From Isoperla grammatica (taxonomy: Eukaryota > Arthropoda > Insecta > Plecoptera > Perlodidae), in contig OX246747.1 in the NCBI GenBank assembly GCA_945910005.1, positions 13,640,880-13,704,879 on the forward strand: a stretch of DNA of 64,000 bases, given 5' to 3'. The notes below the pieces were generated by a model, which worked only from the letters and a program-made list of their open reading frames with translations, searched no databases and was not told the DNA's origin. The position numbers and the translations under genes are program-made. Of this stretch, positions 9,839 through 20,689 are shown one piece after another. Every line of letters starts with the position of its first letter. Within the stretch, counting starts at the first letter, position 1.

Positions 9839-10406
9839 TGGGGCCTCATTCCAGTACATTTGCAAACTTAGCCCCGGTGTTAGTCAATAGCCAAATAGGA
9901 GTCGGCAATTGAGACGCCGATCGAAGGAAGACATTGTTGAAAAAACGAGACAAAATAAAAACAATAACAAACAAAAACATTCCAATAACCTCAAAACGTC
10001 CACAAAATACTCAATAAAACTACATATTTACGTATGTAGGACCTTTATAATATACTATCAATACACAAAATTATTTATTAACGTCAATGAACACATAAAG
10101 TAACGTATTCATGTAGGTGGATATCCCAATTAAAGAATTGAAATGTGACATTTGTGAAACTACACAAACGGGCATTGACAAAATGGCGGCATTTCCAAGT
10201 ATTGTTGAGATAACTCTTCTTAACCCTACTATCAGACAGGGTCACATTTGCCTCCGAATTATGCAGGGAAGCCTGTGTAGGAGTTAACCCCGGGGTCATT
10301 TTAAGTTTTAACATGGGGTTAGCGAGGAGGGTTAAAAAAATGTACAGGTATGAGGCCCCTGGAGGTGTCTACTCAAAACAAATGATATCAGTTACAAGTT
10401 AATTCT
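9839..10406. other. No gene seen
   Basis: A/T-rich, with several short frames that show no family resemblance. Confidence 0.4.
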
Positions 10407-10418
10407 TTAAGTGGTTAT

Positions 10419-10727
10419 CTGCCCAGGGACTGCTACCTTATCGTGGTGGGCAGATTTGCGTGCTTTGTTGATCCCGAGAGCTATGCCGGCGGAAGCGTAT
10501 GTTTCTGGTAGGGTCACCCTAGCCGAACTGGTCGAGGAGGAGAAGTCAGACGAAGTGCAGTCCACACCCCAATCCCCTTTCCTCCCCCTTCTCCTTTCCA
10601 CCCCGCCCTCCTATTTGCCCCTTTCCTCCAAACAGCCCCCTATTTCATCTTCATATATCACCCACTCATTGTCTCGATTAGCCTCGTTGCAAAAATATGA
10701 GACGTTATGCCCAAATATCAATCAATC
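10419..10727 (+). mobile_element. drzSINE-A with exact 12-bp target duplication; ribozyme 10419-10563
   Basis: Flanked by ttaagtggttat at 10407-10418 and 10728-10739. The element starts CTGCCC (first C of P1 absent) and P2, P3, L3 and J4/2 are intact. It interrupts a Harbinger transposase remnant. Confidence 0.92.
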
Positions 10728-10959
10728 TTAAGTGGTTATAGCATGTTGCATGTTGCATAACATTGTTGAAACAAACAAGGAAGAGTTTTTAAATGTGTGG
10801 CTAAACAATGTGCGCGAAGCAGAGCTTCTATACCCTCAGCCAAATATTGCGGTAACCAGGGATGCAGACGAGTTTCAAGCGGCTGAAATTAGAGATGCAA
10901 TAAAAGAATATTTATTCAGGATTTTCCTACACTTCAGAGCAAGTTTCGATAAGAGCTGA
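10728..10959 (+). pseudogene. Harbinger transposase, C-terminal fragment
   Basis: VIACCMLHNIVETNKEE, then ...DEFQAAEIRDAIKEYLF, the usual C-terminus of PIF/Harbinger nuclease-type transposases (ACC-LHN box). Everything upstream of the SINE is missing. No catalytic residues remain. Confidence 0.7.
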
Positions 10960-11315
10960 GCAAGTATAGGTCTAGTTCATAAAAATGTTAGATAGTGTGT
11001 CAACTGCCAGTCTTGGTAATTAGGCCTACTTTTGTGAACTTTTAAATTTGAATTAGTAATTTGTTGTGCAATAAATAAATGAAGAGATGTTTGTTGAAAT
11101 AAACATTCCCAGACTGCCAAATGGCTTGATTGAAGGATGTCAAGTGGAAGCAGGGTAAGAAAGAACACATAGGAATACATTTGTAAATGTTTATTTATGC
11201 ATGAATGACTTTTACATGACACTCTAAAAATAAATAAATAAATAAATATCGATCTTTGATTGGTTATCGCTCACTCGTCGATGGTGTTCGAAGCCTTCAG
11301 GGTTGGTTCAGTCAC
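10960..11315. other. No gene seen; A/T-rich spacer after the Harbinger fragment
   Basis: Includes short aaataaat runs. Probably 3' flank of the Harbinger remnant. Confidence 0.4.
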
Positions 11316-11405
11316 TTTCAATTAAAGTCCCCCACTGAAAATCAGTTTAGTTACTGAGTGGGTAGACTCTAAATGTGAATTTATTTATTTATTTTATTTA
11401 TTTAA
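11316..11405 (+). repeat. Dispersed repeat shared with 32317-32395
   Basis: attaaagtcccc-cact..aa..cagt..tactgagtgggtagactct followed by atttatttattta occurs at both sites. Each lies 200-400 bp after a Harbinger transposase C-terminus, so it may belong to a Harbinger 3' end. The cccact/agtggg words can form a small hairpin. Confidence 0.6.
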
Positions 11406-11700
11406 ATCTTCAGTCGTACTTTGTTGTCTTCGTTATTTGCAACAAGATTTATGATTTAAGTATTTATAACATTGCATAATGCAATGGAAGTAAGTAGGAG
11501 GATGGAGATTAAAGATGTGATTGTGTGTCATCGGAATGCGGGAAGACCCACGATCCCGAAGAACCCTCTGGGGATAGAGAATCGGGTGACATGCTTGATG
11601 CCGGAGAAGAGGCTGGTGGCCGTGACGCAGCAGCAAAAGGATTAAAAGTAATCGGTGGCTGTGGCTGATATACCATAGGCATAGTATTCTACCCTAAGCC

Positions 11701-11935
11701 TTACATCATGGCTTTTGCAATGTTTGCCATCGAAGTCTGCATTCCAGCAAGCCCTTGCTGCCTCATATTATCCTGCATTTTCTGCTCCTGCTCATACTGT
11801 AATTTTAACAAACTTTCTTCCTGTCGAAAGAAATCGTCTTGCAGTTCCTTCTGAGCAGCTTTCCACTCCTCTGTTGCCTTCTGGGAGCTGATAGGCTTCT
11901 TCTTCTTTAGTCTTTCGACTGGAAAAACAAGAAGG
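11701..11935 (-). pseudogene. C-terminal coiled-coil part of a Harbinger-type Myb/SANT-like accessory protein
   Basis: Minus-strand frame ends ...KATEEWKAAQKELQDDF, EQEQKMQDNMRQQG, ANIAKAMM stop. A basic patch (RLKKKK) then a Glu/Gln-rich helix ending in a short hydrophobic tail is how the second ORF of Harbinger elements usually ends. The N-terminal DNA-binding part is not present. Assignment rests on style and on nearby Harbinger remnants. Confidence 0.45.
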
Positions 11936-12018
11936 AGAGGGTGGAGGGTTGGAACAGCGGGAGACTTGGACAAGCTATATAACTTTGGTGTCAATTTCAC
12001 TTTTATGATTTCTGGTGC

Positions 12019-12243
12019 TATGTCGGCGGAAGCGTATGCTTCTGGTAGGGCCACCCTAGGGAGGAGAAGCCAGACGAAATGCAGTCCACACCCTCCCCAC
12101 TCCCTTTTCCTCCCCCTTCCCCTGTCATCCCCCTCCAACTTGCCCCTTTCCTCCAAACAGCCCCCTATTTCATCTTCATATTTCACCCACTCATCGTCTC
12201 GATTAGCCAAGTTGCAAAAATATGAAACGTTAAGCCCAAACAT
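12019..12243 (+). mobile_element. drzSINE-A, 5' truncated and internally shortened
   Basis: Starts gctatgtcggcgg inside the head; lacks agccggactggtcga before the gaggagaag segment; tail ends gttaagcccaaacat. Confidence 0.75.
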
Positions 12244-12263
12244 CCTGCCCAGGGACTGCTACC
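12244..12263 (+). mobile_element. Isolated first 20 bases of a drzSINE head
   Basis: cctgcccagggactgctacc follows the previous SINE tail directly and then stops. A 3'-truncated copy is unusual for a retroposon and may be a deletion remnant. Confidence 0.7.
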
Positions 12264-12784
12264 AAATACCGTAGCAATAATAATACGATCGACTCCCAGG
12301 AAATCATGGCGACAGCTCCGACACTAGCGCTAGGGCGGCGCGGAGTACCAACAACGTTCATCGCGGGAGCTAAGCATGCAATTTGAATGCCGAGTAAGCT
12401 CGATTTGACACACGATTACGGGTAAAATAAGATGACAACACATGTTATATTAATAATAGTAGCTTTGACTAAGCTGTAGTATTGTAAAACCACCAAACAC
12501 GTATTTTAAATAGTATAACGGATAGTTTTAGGAACGAGTTAATTCACTCTAAACAAATGCGATTTTGGTGGGAATTTGAACTGTGCGGGTGTCAACCATA
12601 GGTACCGGTGATTAGTTGACACTACTTTTGGACACTTATCGTATCGTACATATCCCTTATGTGATCGTACTTTTGACGACGAATCATACCCGTAGGCATG
12701 GCCTATATGATTATGAGTTACTAACTTTTCCACTTGGATGAATAAATAAAAGGATTAATTTAATTACAACTAGCAAACCCGGCA
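12264..12784. other. No gene seen
   Basis: Mixed sequence without a convincing frame or repeat. Confidence 0.35.
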
Positions 12785-13345
12785 TGCGTTGCAATGCCAC
12801 TGAAAGAAATAAAGTGTTTATGTTTTCACTCTGTCTATTGAAGTGTTTTTTGAGACACAATATATTTTTCCGTCTGTTGGTACACAAAGGGGAGTGGGGG
12901 GTTGTACCTATTCAGAAACCTTCGCGGGCGTGCGCACAATAACCTACCAAAGTTTTATTGCATGTTGGCGGCTCAGTGGGGGTAGGGGGGTTTGAGGGGT
13001 GTTGTAATCATTCAGAAACCTTAGCGGGCGTGCATACCGGTACACTAACTCACCAAAATTTTATCGCAGTCGGATGAATGATTTAGGAAAGCACTATTGC
13101 ATATTGGTGTCTCAGTGGGGGTGGGGGGTGAGGGGGGCTGGGAGGGGGTGGTAATCAATTATTCAGAAACCCTAGCGGGCGCGTATACACTAACTCCCCA
13201 AAATTGTATCGCAATCGGCTGAATGGTTTAGAAAAGAATTATTGCATGTTGGTGTCTCAGTGGGGGTAGGGGTTGGGGGGGGGTTATCATTCAGAAACCT
13301 TAGCGGCGTTCATACACTAACTCACCAAAATTTTATCGAAATTCC
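12785..13345. repeat. Diverged tandem repeat, about 125-bp unit, four partial units
   Basis: Units share 'attcagaaaccttagcggg', 'actaactcaccaaaatt', 'atcgca.tcggctgaatg', 'ttgcatgttggtgtctcag' and a G-rich stretch. Starts after gcaaacccggcatgcgttgc. No coding potential. Confidence 0.7.
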
Positions 13346-14167
13346 ACAACCAGTATAGGGCAGGCAATAATAAGCCCATGGTAGGCCTAGGCCTACAGGG
13401 AGACAATTTTTCCCTGCCTTCCTTGATCTGATATTTTCCTTTGCTAGCAATTTATTCATTGTTTTATTAAAACCATAATGTACGCCTATTACCAGATCAT
13501 CTCCTCATTGCAGTGCATGTAAATACACATTTGTTGTCGAAGTAGAACCTATGCCCTGCTTCGTTTATTTCCATGCTCCTCATTCCCAACAGCTGATTCT
13601 ACGCACGTTCTTCTTCATGTTGTTTTGAAGTTTGTGGCCGCTGGCCGGCCTATAATCTGGCCATCTAATATTTATTTGTTAGACACGAGCACTGCCAATC
13701 TTTGCTATCCACAGAGACTCATGAAAACTTATGATCATTGCTGTGAATAGGAACCTAGTTATATGGAACGTCGTACTTCCATAACAAAGTTACATATCAT
13801 ATTGTACGAGATTGTAGAACATGATATGCATTACTGAAACAAAAAGGATCATCATGAACGGTTTAAAAATTTTTACAAATAGTAAGTTGTGGTAAAATCA
13901 GTGTTTGTATGTAAGTATTTGATGAATCTTTATCTGAAAATGCTAGTTCTCTAGCAGCAGATTTGAATTCGCGGGCTTAGGCGGGGCCTTCGTGATACCC
14001 TCGCTGCCTCGCGCCGGGGCCTTCGAAGCGATATATTATCTAGACGGCCTTGGCTTAGGGTTACTCCGCGCCGCCAGGAGCGCTGCAAACTGTGTCGCCG
14101 CCACCTTCCATGTTAAATGGTACCAGTCGATCGTATTAATAGCGAAGCTATTCCTATTAAGGTGTTT
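13346..14167. other. No gene seen
   Basis: Includes a GC-richer stretch at 13980-14110 with a short frame that I cannot assign. Confidence 0.35.
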
Positions 14168-14460
14168 GCTGCTACCTTATCGTGGTGGGCAGGTTTGCGT
14201 GCTTTAGTGATCCCGAGAGCTATGCCGGCGGAAGCGTATGCTTCTGGTAGGGCCACCCTAGCCGGACTGGTTGAGGAGGAGAAGTCAGACGAAGTGCAGT
14301 CCACACCCCAATCCCCTTTCCTCCCCTTTCCCTTTCCTCACGCTCCCTCCTACTTGCCCCTTTCCTCCAAACAGCCCCATATTTCATCTTCATATATCAC
14401 CCACTCATTGTCTCGATTAGCCTCGTTGCAAAAATATGAGACGTTAAGCCCATCAAATAT
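14168..14460 (+). mobile_element. drzSINE-A lacking P1 and half of P2
   Basis: Begins gctgctaccttatcgtgg; P2' strand intact at 14296-14302; full A body and tail. The tail runs directly into a LINE fragment. Confidence 0.8.
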
Positions 14461-14464
14461 CAAT

Positions 14465-15310
14465 TATTTCTCTGCTTCCCTCATCAAGGCACCTTTAGAT
14501 TTTCACATGACAGATGGCAAAGAACAGTTGAAATTTAAAAAAAGTATGGAATTTCTTGGACTCCTCCTCGACTCCACACTGACCTGGACTGAACAGATAA
14601 ACAAAATCTGTTCAAAACTTGGCCAAATCTGCTATCTTATAAAAAGTAAAAACTGTAAAAACTTTAACGAACCTTCACACAACAAAAATAATATTCCACT
14701 CACTCTTTCAATCTGTACTCAGATATGGAATAACCTTCTGGGGAGTTACTTCTGAAGCCAACAGACTACGCACTTTCAGAATGCAAAAGCGGGCAGACAG
14801 AATTATGTGTGGAGTTGACAATCGCCACCCTTGTCGGGAATTGTTCAGGTTGCACAGCATTCTCACTGTCCCATGCCTTTTTATTTTTGAAATAGTCACT
14901 CACACGAAAGCTAATATTCACCAGCTCACATCAAATGCAGACATTCATTCCCACGACACCAGGTCAAAACACAATCTTCATGTCCTCCCAAAGAAACTGT
15001 CACTCTCTAAGAAAAGCCCCCATAACATTGGCATCCATCTATATAACCTTCTTCCTAATCATCTCAAAGCCGAAACCAATATGTATTCATTCAAATTACC
15101 ACTGTCCAAATTTCTGATCTCCCATTCATTTTACTCTGTGAGTAAATTTGAAGACCTAAAAACATAGCCTAGCATGGAAGTGTCTGTTGGACTTATATAT
15201 GAACTAGTATACACTGTATTTTAATGTTTCACTTTTTATTACCCAGTATTTATGTACATATCTATCTATTAAGTTCTTATTTTTATATGTATTTGTATCT
15301 CTTTGACAAT
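14465..15310 (+). pseudogene. CR1-like LINE, C-terminal RT region, frameshifted
   Basis: First frame: MEFLGLLLDSTLTWTEQINK, typical of the RT thumb region. The frame then shifts near 14755 to RMQKRADRIMCGV, then SHDTRSK and NIGIHLYNLLPNHLK, the signature C-terminal end of CR1/Jockey-like RTs. It is 5'-truncated, as LINE copies often are, and cannot make a full protein. Confidence 0.8.
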
Positions 15311-15426
15311 TCCAATTTCCAAACTGTTTTGGATCAACGGAAGCTACTATACAATAAAAAATAAACAAAAGACAGAGCACTCATTGTGTAATGGCGGGTT
15401 CCCAAGCTCTTACGGCGGCCGTCAAC

Positions 15427-15459
15427 GGCCAGCGTCAACGTCCGGCGTTGACGCTGGCC
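15427..15459. repeat. 14-bp inverted repeat, 5-base loop
   Basis: ggccagcgtcaacg, tccgg, cgttgacgctggcc. Subterminal hairpin of the Harbinger-like element. Confidence 0.8.
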
Positions 15460-16003
15460 TTCACATGGTGGGCATTCACATGGTCGACGTTTTAACGTTC
15501 AGCGTAGGCCTACTTTGACAATGTTGCCGTGTGACAGCTGATAGTGACAGTTAACAGCTGGTTGTGGATTGACTGAATGAAAATGGTTCTTAGAAGAAGA
15601 ACGAGAAGGTTCATTCTGAACAGGTTACGCCGTAAAAAAATATTGTTAACGTACACCAAGATCAGAAGAAATTATTTTTTGACAGCTTGTTGTTTGTCCA
15701 TCGATTCAATTCATTTGTTTCATTGTTCTCTTTTGGTGTTGCTAGTAGCCAGAGCCGGAACACTTCGTCAGACATGGGATTATTGCAATTTACTTACTGT
15801 CAACGTTCAATGTGGCCGATATTTGTGACCAATTGTGATCCTTCTTCAGCTTGTTTTTATATTCTGCTGATGTAACATCGTACAGGGCTGGCTTCTTCTC
15901 AATTTCCGAAATTAAAATCTCCAAAAAAGAGTCGGCAGACGACATGTTTACAAAAGCTCGGAAGCGTGTGGGGACACAGCTTGCTAAACCAAACTTTTCG
16001 TGT

Positions 16004-16048
16004 CAAGGTCTACTTGATCTCCGCCTGGCGGAGATCAAGTAGACCTTG
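16004..16048. mobile_element. 45-bp perfect-palindrome mini-MITE, copy 3
   Basis: Two 22-bp arms around one base, starting caaggtctacttgat. Exact 9-bp duplication ttttcgtgt on both sides (15995-16003, 16049-16057). Confidence 0.88.
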
Positions 16049-16233
16049 TTTTCGTGTGAATACGCAATGTAGAAGGCTGTGAGCGTCGGTAACGTCGAAC
16101 GCTGGCCGTAAAAAATAGAAATAGAATATTTTCTCGACGGCCGACAAAGAGGCGGGGCCAGCGTTGCCGTAAATGGCTACGATTGGCCAATGGCCACCGT
16201 CAACGTTCGCCGTAAGAGGTTGGGAACCGGGCA

Positions 16234-16686
16234 TAATACGAGTCCAGCCAGCGCTCCGCGAAACACTCGGCGACTGTGGACAGTGCCGCTCAAATCAGAT
16301 TGCAACCTTTCTACACATCAAGTCACTAAAAAAATAATTCCATGGCATTTTTTAGAAGTACACGTTCGTACTAAGAAGCATGTTATCGGTAGAGAAACGA
16401 TGCACATTAAACCCCGTGATCGATTTTTGATAAGTGCTTTATTTTAGCGGTGGTTTTACTATCTCGAGGTAACATTTTTTTATATGGGAATTATAATGGG
16501 AAGAGTTGCTAGGGGCTAGGCCTACTTGGTAGCAACAAGCCAAAAAATCGCGTTTTCTTTAATTTTTCAACCGCCTGCTTTTAAAGTATGGTATCTTTTA
16601 GTCATGTTTTCCATATTTGTGGGTGGACATATACAAATGGTAGTTTTTTAGTTTTTCACCTGACTTTTCCTTTAAGGACAAAGAAT
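16234..16686. other. No gene seen
   Basis: Spacer between the Harbinger-like element and the YqaJ-like gene's 3' end. Confidence 0.35.
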
Positions 16687-18440
16687 TTATGGTCTTAAGT
16701 AGCACAGTTTTGGCATGATGTGTTCCCAGTAGAAATTGGTAAGAATAGCTAAATTTGGTTGCCATTTGGCATCCTTATCAATTCGAATAATGGCTGTCTC
16801 CTTCATTGTGTACACTACAAAATCACACCATATCCGATTAGTAGCATAGAGTTGCCCTTGAACTTGATGGTACTGACGTGAATCAGTCTTCAGAGTTATG
16901 TTATTGGCAGATTGTAGCAAATAATTTTTTTTGTCGGCAGTAATTGCTTCAGCAATGGTTCGGTCTCTGTGCTGGTACGGGCACTTAACCTCAACTATTC
17001 CGTCATTGCCTGTAAAAATAAAATAATTTTTTTTAATTCAACCCTACATTTTGCCTGTGGAATGATCATTTAAATATAAAATATGGAGACAAGTGAATAG
17101 TTGGTCCATAATTAACACATAGACTAACATAATTGAGAAAACGATTTGACCCCAAGTATTTTTCTAGTAAAAAGCCCTAGTGTTATCAATATTATAATAT
17201 TTAGGTTTTCTCGTTTTATACCAGCATTTGTTGTTTTGTAAATACAACATAGCATACTATTTTATTTGAAATAACTCTCTATTCATTACGCATTCCTTTA
17301 TGCCAGGGAGAGTATTAGCACCATGAGCAGTGTAAGCTGCCTTATAGGTAGGCCTACTGGTAGGAAAATAGGCTACCTAAAAAAAAATTGAATGTACAGA
17401 TGTTTTAGATAGGCATATATGTAAATTAGTGCATTGACGATTTTTTGTATATTTTAAGAATCACAATAGGATAACTTGAACATCATATTATCAGACACAA
17501 TCGATCAGACACAGCCCATATATTTTGAGGTTTATTTACTTTAAACACTCACCAACTAGGCCATCGGGAGAACCACCAAGCACACCATCTGACATTAGCC
17601 AAAGACCCGATTCGTCAACTGCTACTTCCTTGATACCACAATAAACGGTAATGGCCGTTTCTTCATGGTGTATGCCCAATTGAATTGCTGCTCCCGAACA
17701 TTGTCGATATACCCCAAGTAAGGTTTTAAATAGAGAGGGTGGGAATCTGGAGGATAACATTTTTATTACATAATATAATATCCTTATTTCATTTTGTTTT
17801 TGGTATAGTCTAGTTGATTTTAAACTCCAAACAAGTCCTACCAATACCATAGTAATAAATACATGTTATTAGAAAATCTCAACCCTTCTCCTGTACTTAT
17901 TGTAATTACTGAGAAGGGGAGATAATTAAATGAATTGTTGGAGTGATGGACAAAGACTTTCAATGTTCACTCGACTTACAGCCATGTAACACGATCGGGA
18001 AACTCTCGTATCGCAGATAGTAGGCTGATAAACTCACGCGAGTTGTCGATCGTCTGATACAGCCTTGGGACTGTTTGCAAAATGTCACACCCCCATCAAA
18101 TTAGTCACATGTAGCATACAAAGTGTACTTCTCTTGTTACTTACCGATTTCGCTGGATGGCATGAAGCACTAAGCCATAATTACTGCACGTCAGTCTGTT
18201 CTGGCGTTGTGCCATCCATTCTGGGTTTTTTCTTTGCCCAATTGTAAGCTTAGTAATTATTTAGATATCCTCTCTGCTCAGCTTGAAAACCTCACGGAGT
18301 TCATCAGTGCATCCACGGAACTTGGCAACCCGTTCCGCGATTGTTGAAATTGTTGTTGAAAATTGAAATAATAATGGTATGAGGCACTTAAAAACCACGT
18401 AGCATAGGCTACCGCATAGCTCACATTCCAATTTCTGATT
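16687..18440 (-). pseudogene. YqaJ-like (lambda-exonuclease fold) recombinase gene, three exons, one internal stop
   Basis: Exon A (~18440-18145, minus) reads ...FRGCTDELREVFKLSREDI, a TAA stop, then NPEWMAQRQNRLTCSNYGLV before a GTAAGT donor. Exon B (17746-17553) reads FPPSLFKTLLGVY to GGSPDGLVG and ends at a GTGAGT donor. Exon C (17009-16687) starts after ttttacag with GIVEVKCPY, then YHQVQGQLYAT, and stops. The junctions restore phase (CG|A and G|GC). The PD-(D/E)XK nuclease residues are in place: D in SPDG and E-x-K in VEVK. In viruses and transposons this fold acts as a 5'-3' DNA exonuclease; in animals such copies are mostly transposon-borne. The TAA in exon A suggests an inactive copy. 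Confidence 0.75.
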
Positions 18441-18447
18441 CAAAGGA

Positions 18448-18836
18448 CCTAACCAGGGACTGCTACCTTATCGTGGTGGGCAGGTTTGAGTGCTTTCGTG
18501 ATCCCGAGAGCTAAACCGGCGGAAGCGTATGCTTCTGGTAGGGCCACCCTAGTCGGACTGGTCGAGGAATAGAAGTCAGACGAAGTGCAGTCCACACCCC
18601 AATCCCCTTTACCCCCCACTGTCCCATTGAATATTTCTCCTCCCACTTGGCCCTGCCCTCCCTTGCTGGACTCCCGTACGACGACTCACGCGACGTACAA
18701 TGGATCTGATTCGGATGTGGCTTTATTCTTCATTATCATCTTTCTCATCTTCATTATCACCCGCTCATCGTCTCGATTAGCCATCGTTGCATAAATATGA
18801 GACGTTAAGCCCCATTAATCAATCAATCAATCAATC
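18448..18836 (+). mobile_element. drzSINE-B, P1 decayed; head 18448-18593
   Basis: 5' strand reads CCTAACC instead of CCTGCCC; the rest of the ribozyme, the B body and a four-fold atca tail are complete. Inserted upstream of the YqaJ-like gene. Confidence 0.82.
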
Positions 18837-19226
18837 ATAAGTCGCTTGGCCTACTTTGCGATTGGCGTCAACGCTATTGAACTTATGAAATTTCAAACGC
18901 CTAGGCCTAGTTCAACCTGTGTATTCGCAAGGATGCATTCACAATTGCGGGAATGCATCAACTGCAACCGTCAACTTTAATGTTCAACTCAGCCAATCTT
19001 TGGAGAAGACTTGTGCTCCATTTGCAAGTGTGTGCTCCATATGAAATGTTGCTGAATGAATGCAGAAGATGGAGGTACAGAAGGGAGAATAAGAGATGGG
19101 ATGTCAGTGGAAAAAATAAGTGGGGAAGTGCAAGTATATCGATTGTAGAGCGAGAGAAGACTGGAGATGTAACATTACACAAGATGAATGGGAGGGAGCG
19201 ATTGTGATGTCAGGGACATGATGGGT
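18837..19226. other. Flank of the Harbinger gene; a ~25-bp direct repeat
   Basis: atgaaatgttgctgaatgaatgca occurs at about 19042 and again at 19231 inside the transposase C-terminus, suggesting a local duplication. Confidence 0.5.
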
Positions 19227-20286
19227 TTACATGAAATGTTGCTGAATGAATGCACGACGGAACGCAGCTCCCTGCCCGTGCTGCGGCTGCACAACATGTT
19301 GCATCGGGACAACTCGGTCAGGAATGTCTCTATCGTCTGGGACAGGGTCATTCATCCGAACAGTTATGTTGTGAAGCACAGCACAGGAACAGACAAAGTT
19401 ACTGACTTTCTGTGGAGAATAAGCCAGACCTTTCTTCAAACACAGAAGTCGGCGTTTGAAAATCCCGATACAACACTCAATTTTGTTGCGAACATGCTTC
19501 TGAGCACGGTTGTACCGTTCCTCTGCTGCGTTCCGCGTGACTAACAGGAGGTGAGCATTAACGGGGAGCAGGGGTATGCACTATCGCCGATCAGGCATCC
19601 CTGCAGCCTGCCAGTCTCAAACCGCATTTTTAAGCTGCTGTTTGCAAAAATACGGGTTTCGTGTAAGCTACCAGGCCACCGAGCTACAACATCCAATATT
19701 TCTAACCTGGGGCCACAAACAAGTTGAACGTTTATGGAAAAGAATCGCTTCCTGTTCCTATACATTACTCCTAAATCTCCCCCAGGGTTTTGTATTGGAA
19801 TATGAGTTCCATCAATAATGCCAGCCACTCCAGGAAAGTGCCTGTCGTTGAAAAATTCGACCTGGTTAGCCAACATCCCACCCGCATTAGGGAAACGCAC
19901 GTACTCCACACTCCACACTCCTTCATCATAAAGAACACCCCCTTTTATCATCCTCCTCCTCGACTAGAGTTTGTTAAGTGCTTCAACATTTCTAGCCTAA
20001 TCGTAATGCCCAGCAATTATACGTGTTAACCTGTGTAGCATTCGACTGACAGTCGGCTGATGGACCCTCCGGAGATCTCGCAGGACAGTCTGTCAAAGAA
20101 GAAAATGTTCTCATGTAGGCCTACTGTACTATTTTTTACATTATGCCTACCAAACATGGGCTGTTACTAATTGTCTAATGTTGTAGATCGACTTATCGCA
20201 GGGTAGGCTGCAAGCCCTTTACTCAACACCTTAACCTTGGACCTGTGTCATGAGTATTTTTTTTAACTTTCAATACCTGCACTAGG

Positions 20287-20447
20287 CCTTTCCCCTTTCC
20301 TCCCCTTTCCCCTTTCCACCCCGCCCTCCTATTTGCCCCTTTCCTCCAAACAGACCCCTATTTCATCTTCATATATCACCCACTCATTGTCTCGATTAGC
20401 CTCGTTGCAAAAATATGAGACGTTAAGCCCAAATATCTATCAATCAA
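20287..20447 (+). mobile_element. drzSINE-A, 3' half
   Basis: Pyrimidine-rich body and complete tail (aaatatctatcaatca). Lies in the intron of the Harbinger gene. Confidence 0.78.
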
Positions 20448-20689
20448 ACCAGAGGCTAGGCCTACATGGCTGTCTAGAACCAATTGAAATCTGCAGTATA
20501 GCTAGGGTAGACACATACCTATTTGTGTGATGAATATACTAGCCCCGATGAGTAGGCCACCACGTTACATATTTTATGAAACCACATCGATGTAAAATCT
20601 ATAATATTAATGGTAAGTAAGGGGGGGAGAGGTTAAAAAGCACCAGACTGACGGCCTAGTATGCCCTACACAGGCCAAGCACTAGGCTA

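Larger units (their letters stand above)
15392..16233. mobile_element. Non-autonomous Harbinger-like element with TAA target duplication
   Basis: Inverted ends: ggttcccaagctcttacggcg near 15396 and cgccgtaagaggttgggaacc ending near 16228 (one mismatch). TAA stands on both sides (15389-15391 and 16234-16236), matching the TWA target preference of PIF/Harbinger. Internal GC-rich hairpins (15427-15459) are present but no transposase frame. The nested mini-MITE at 16004-16048 lies inside. Confidence 0.7.
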
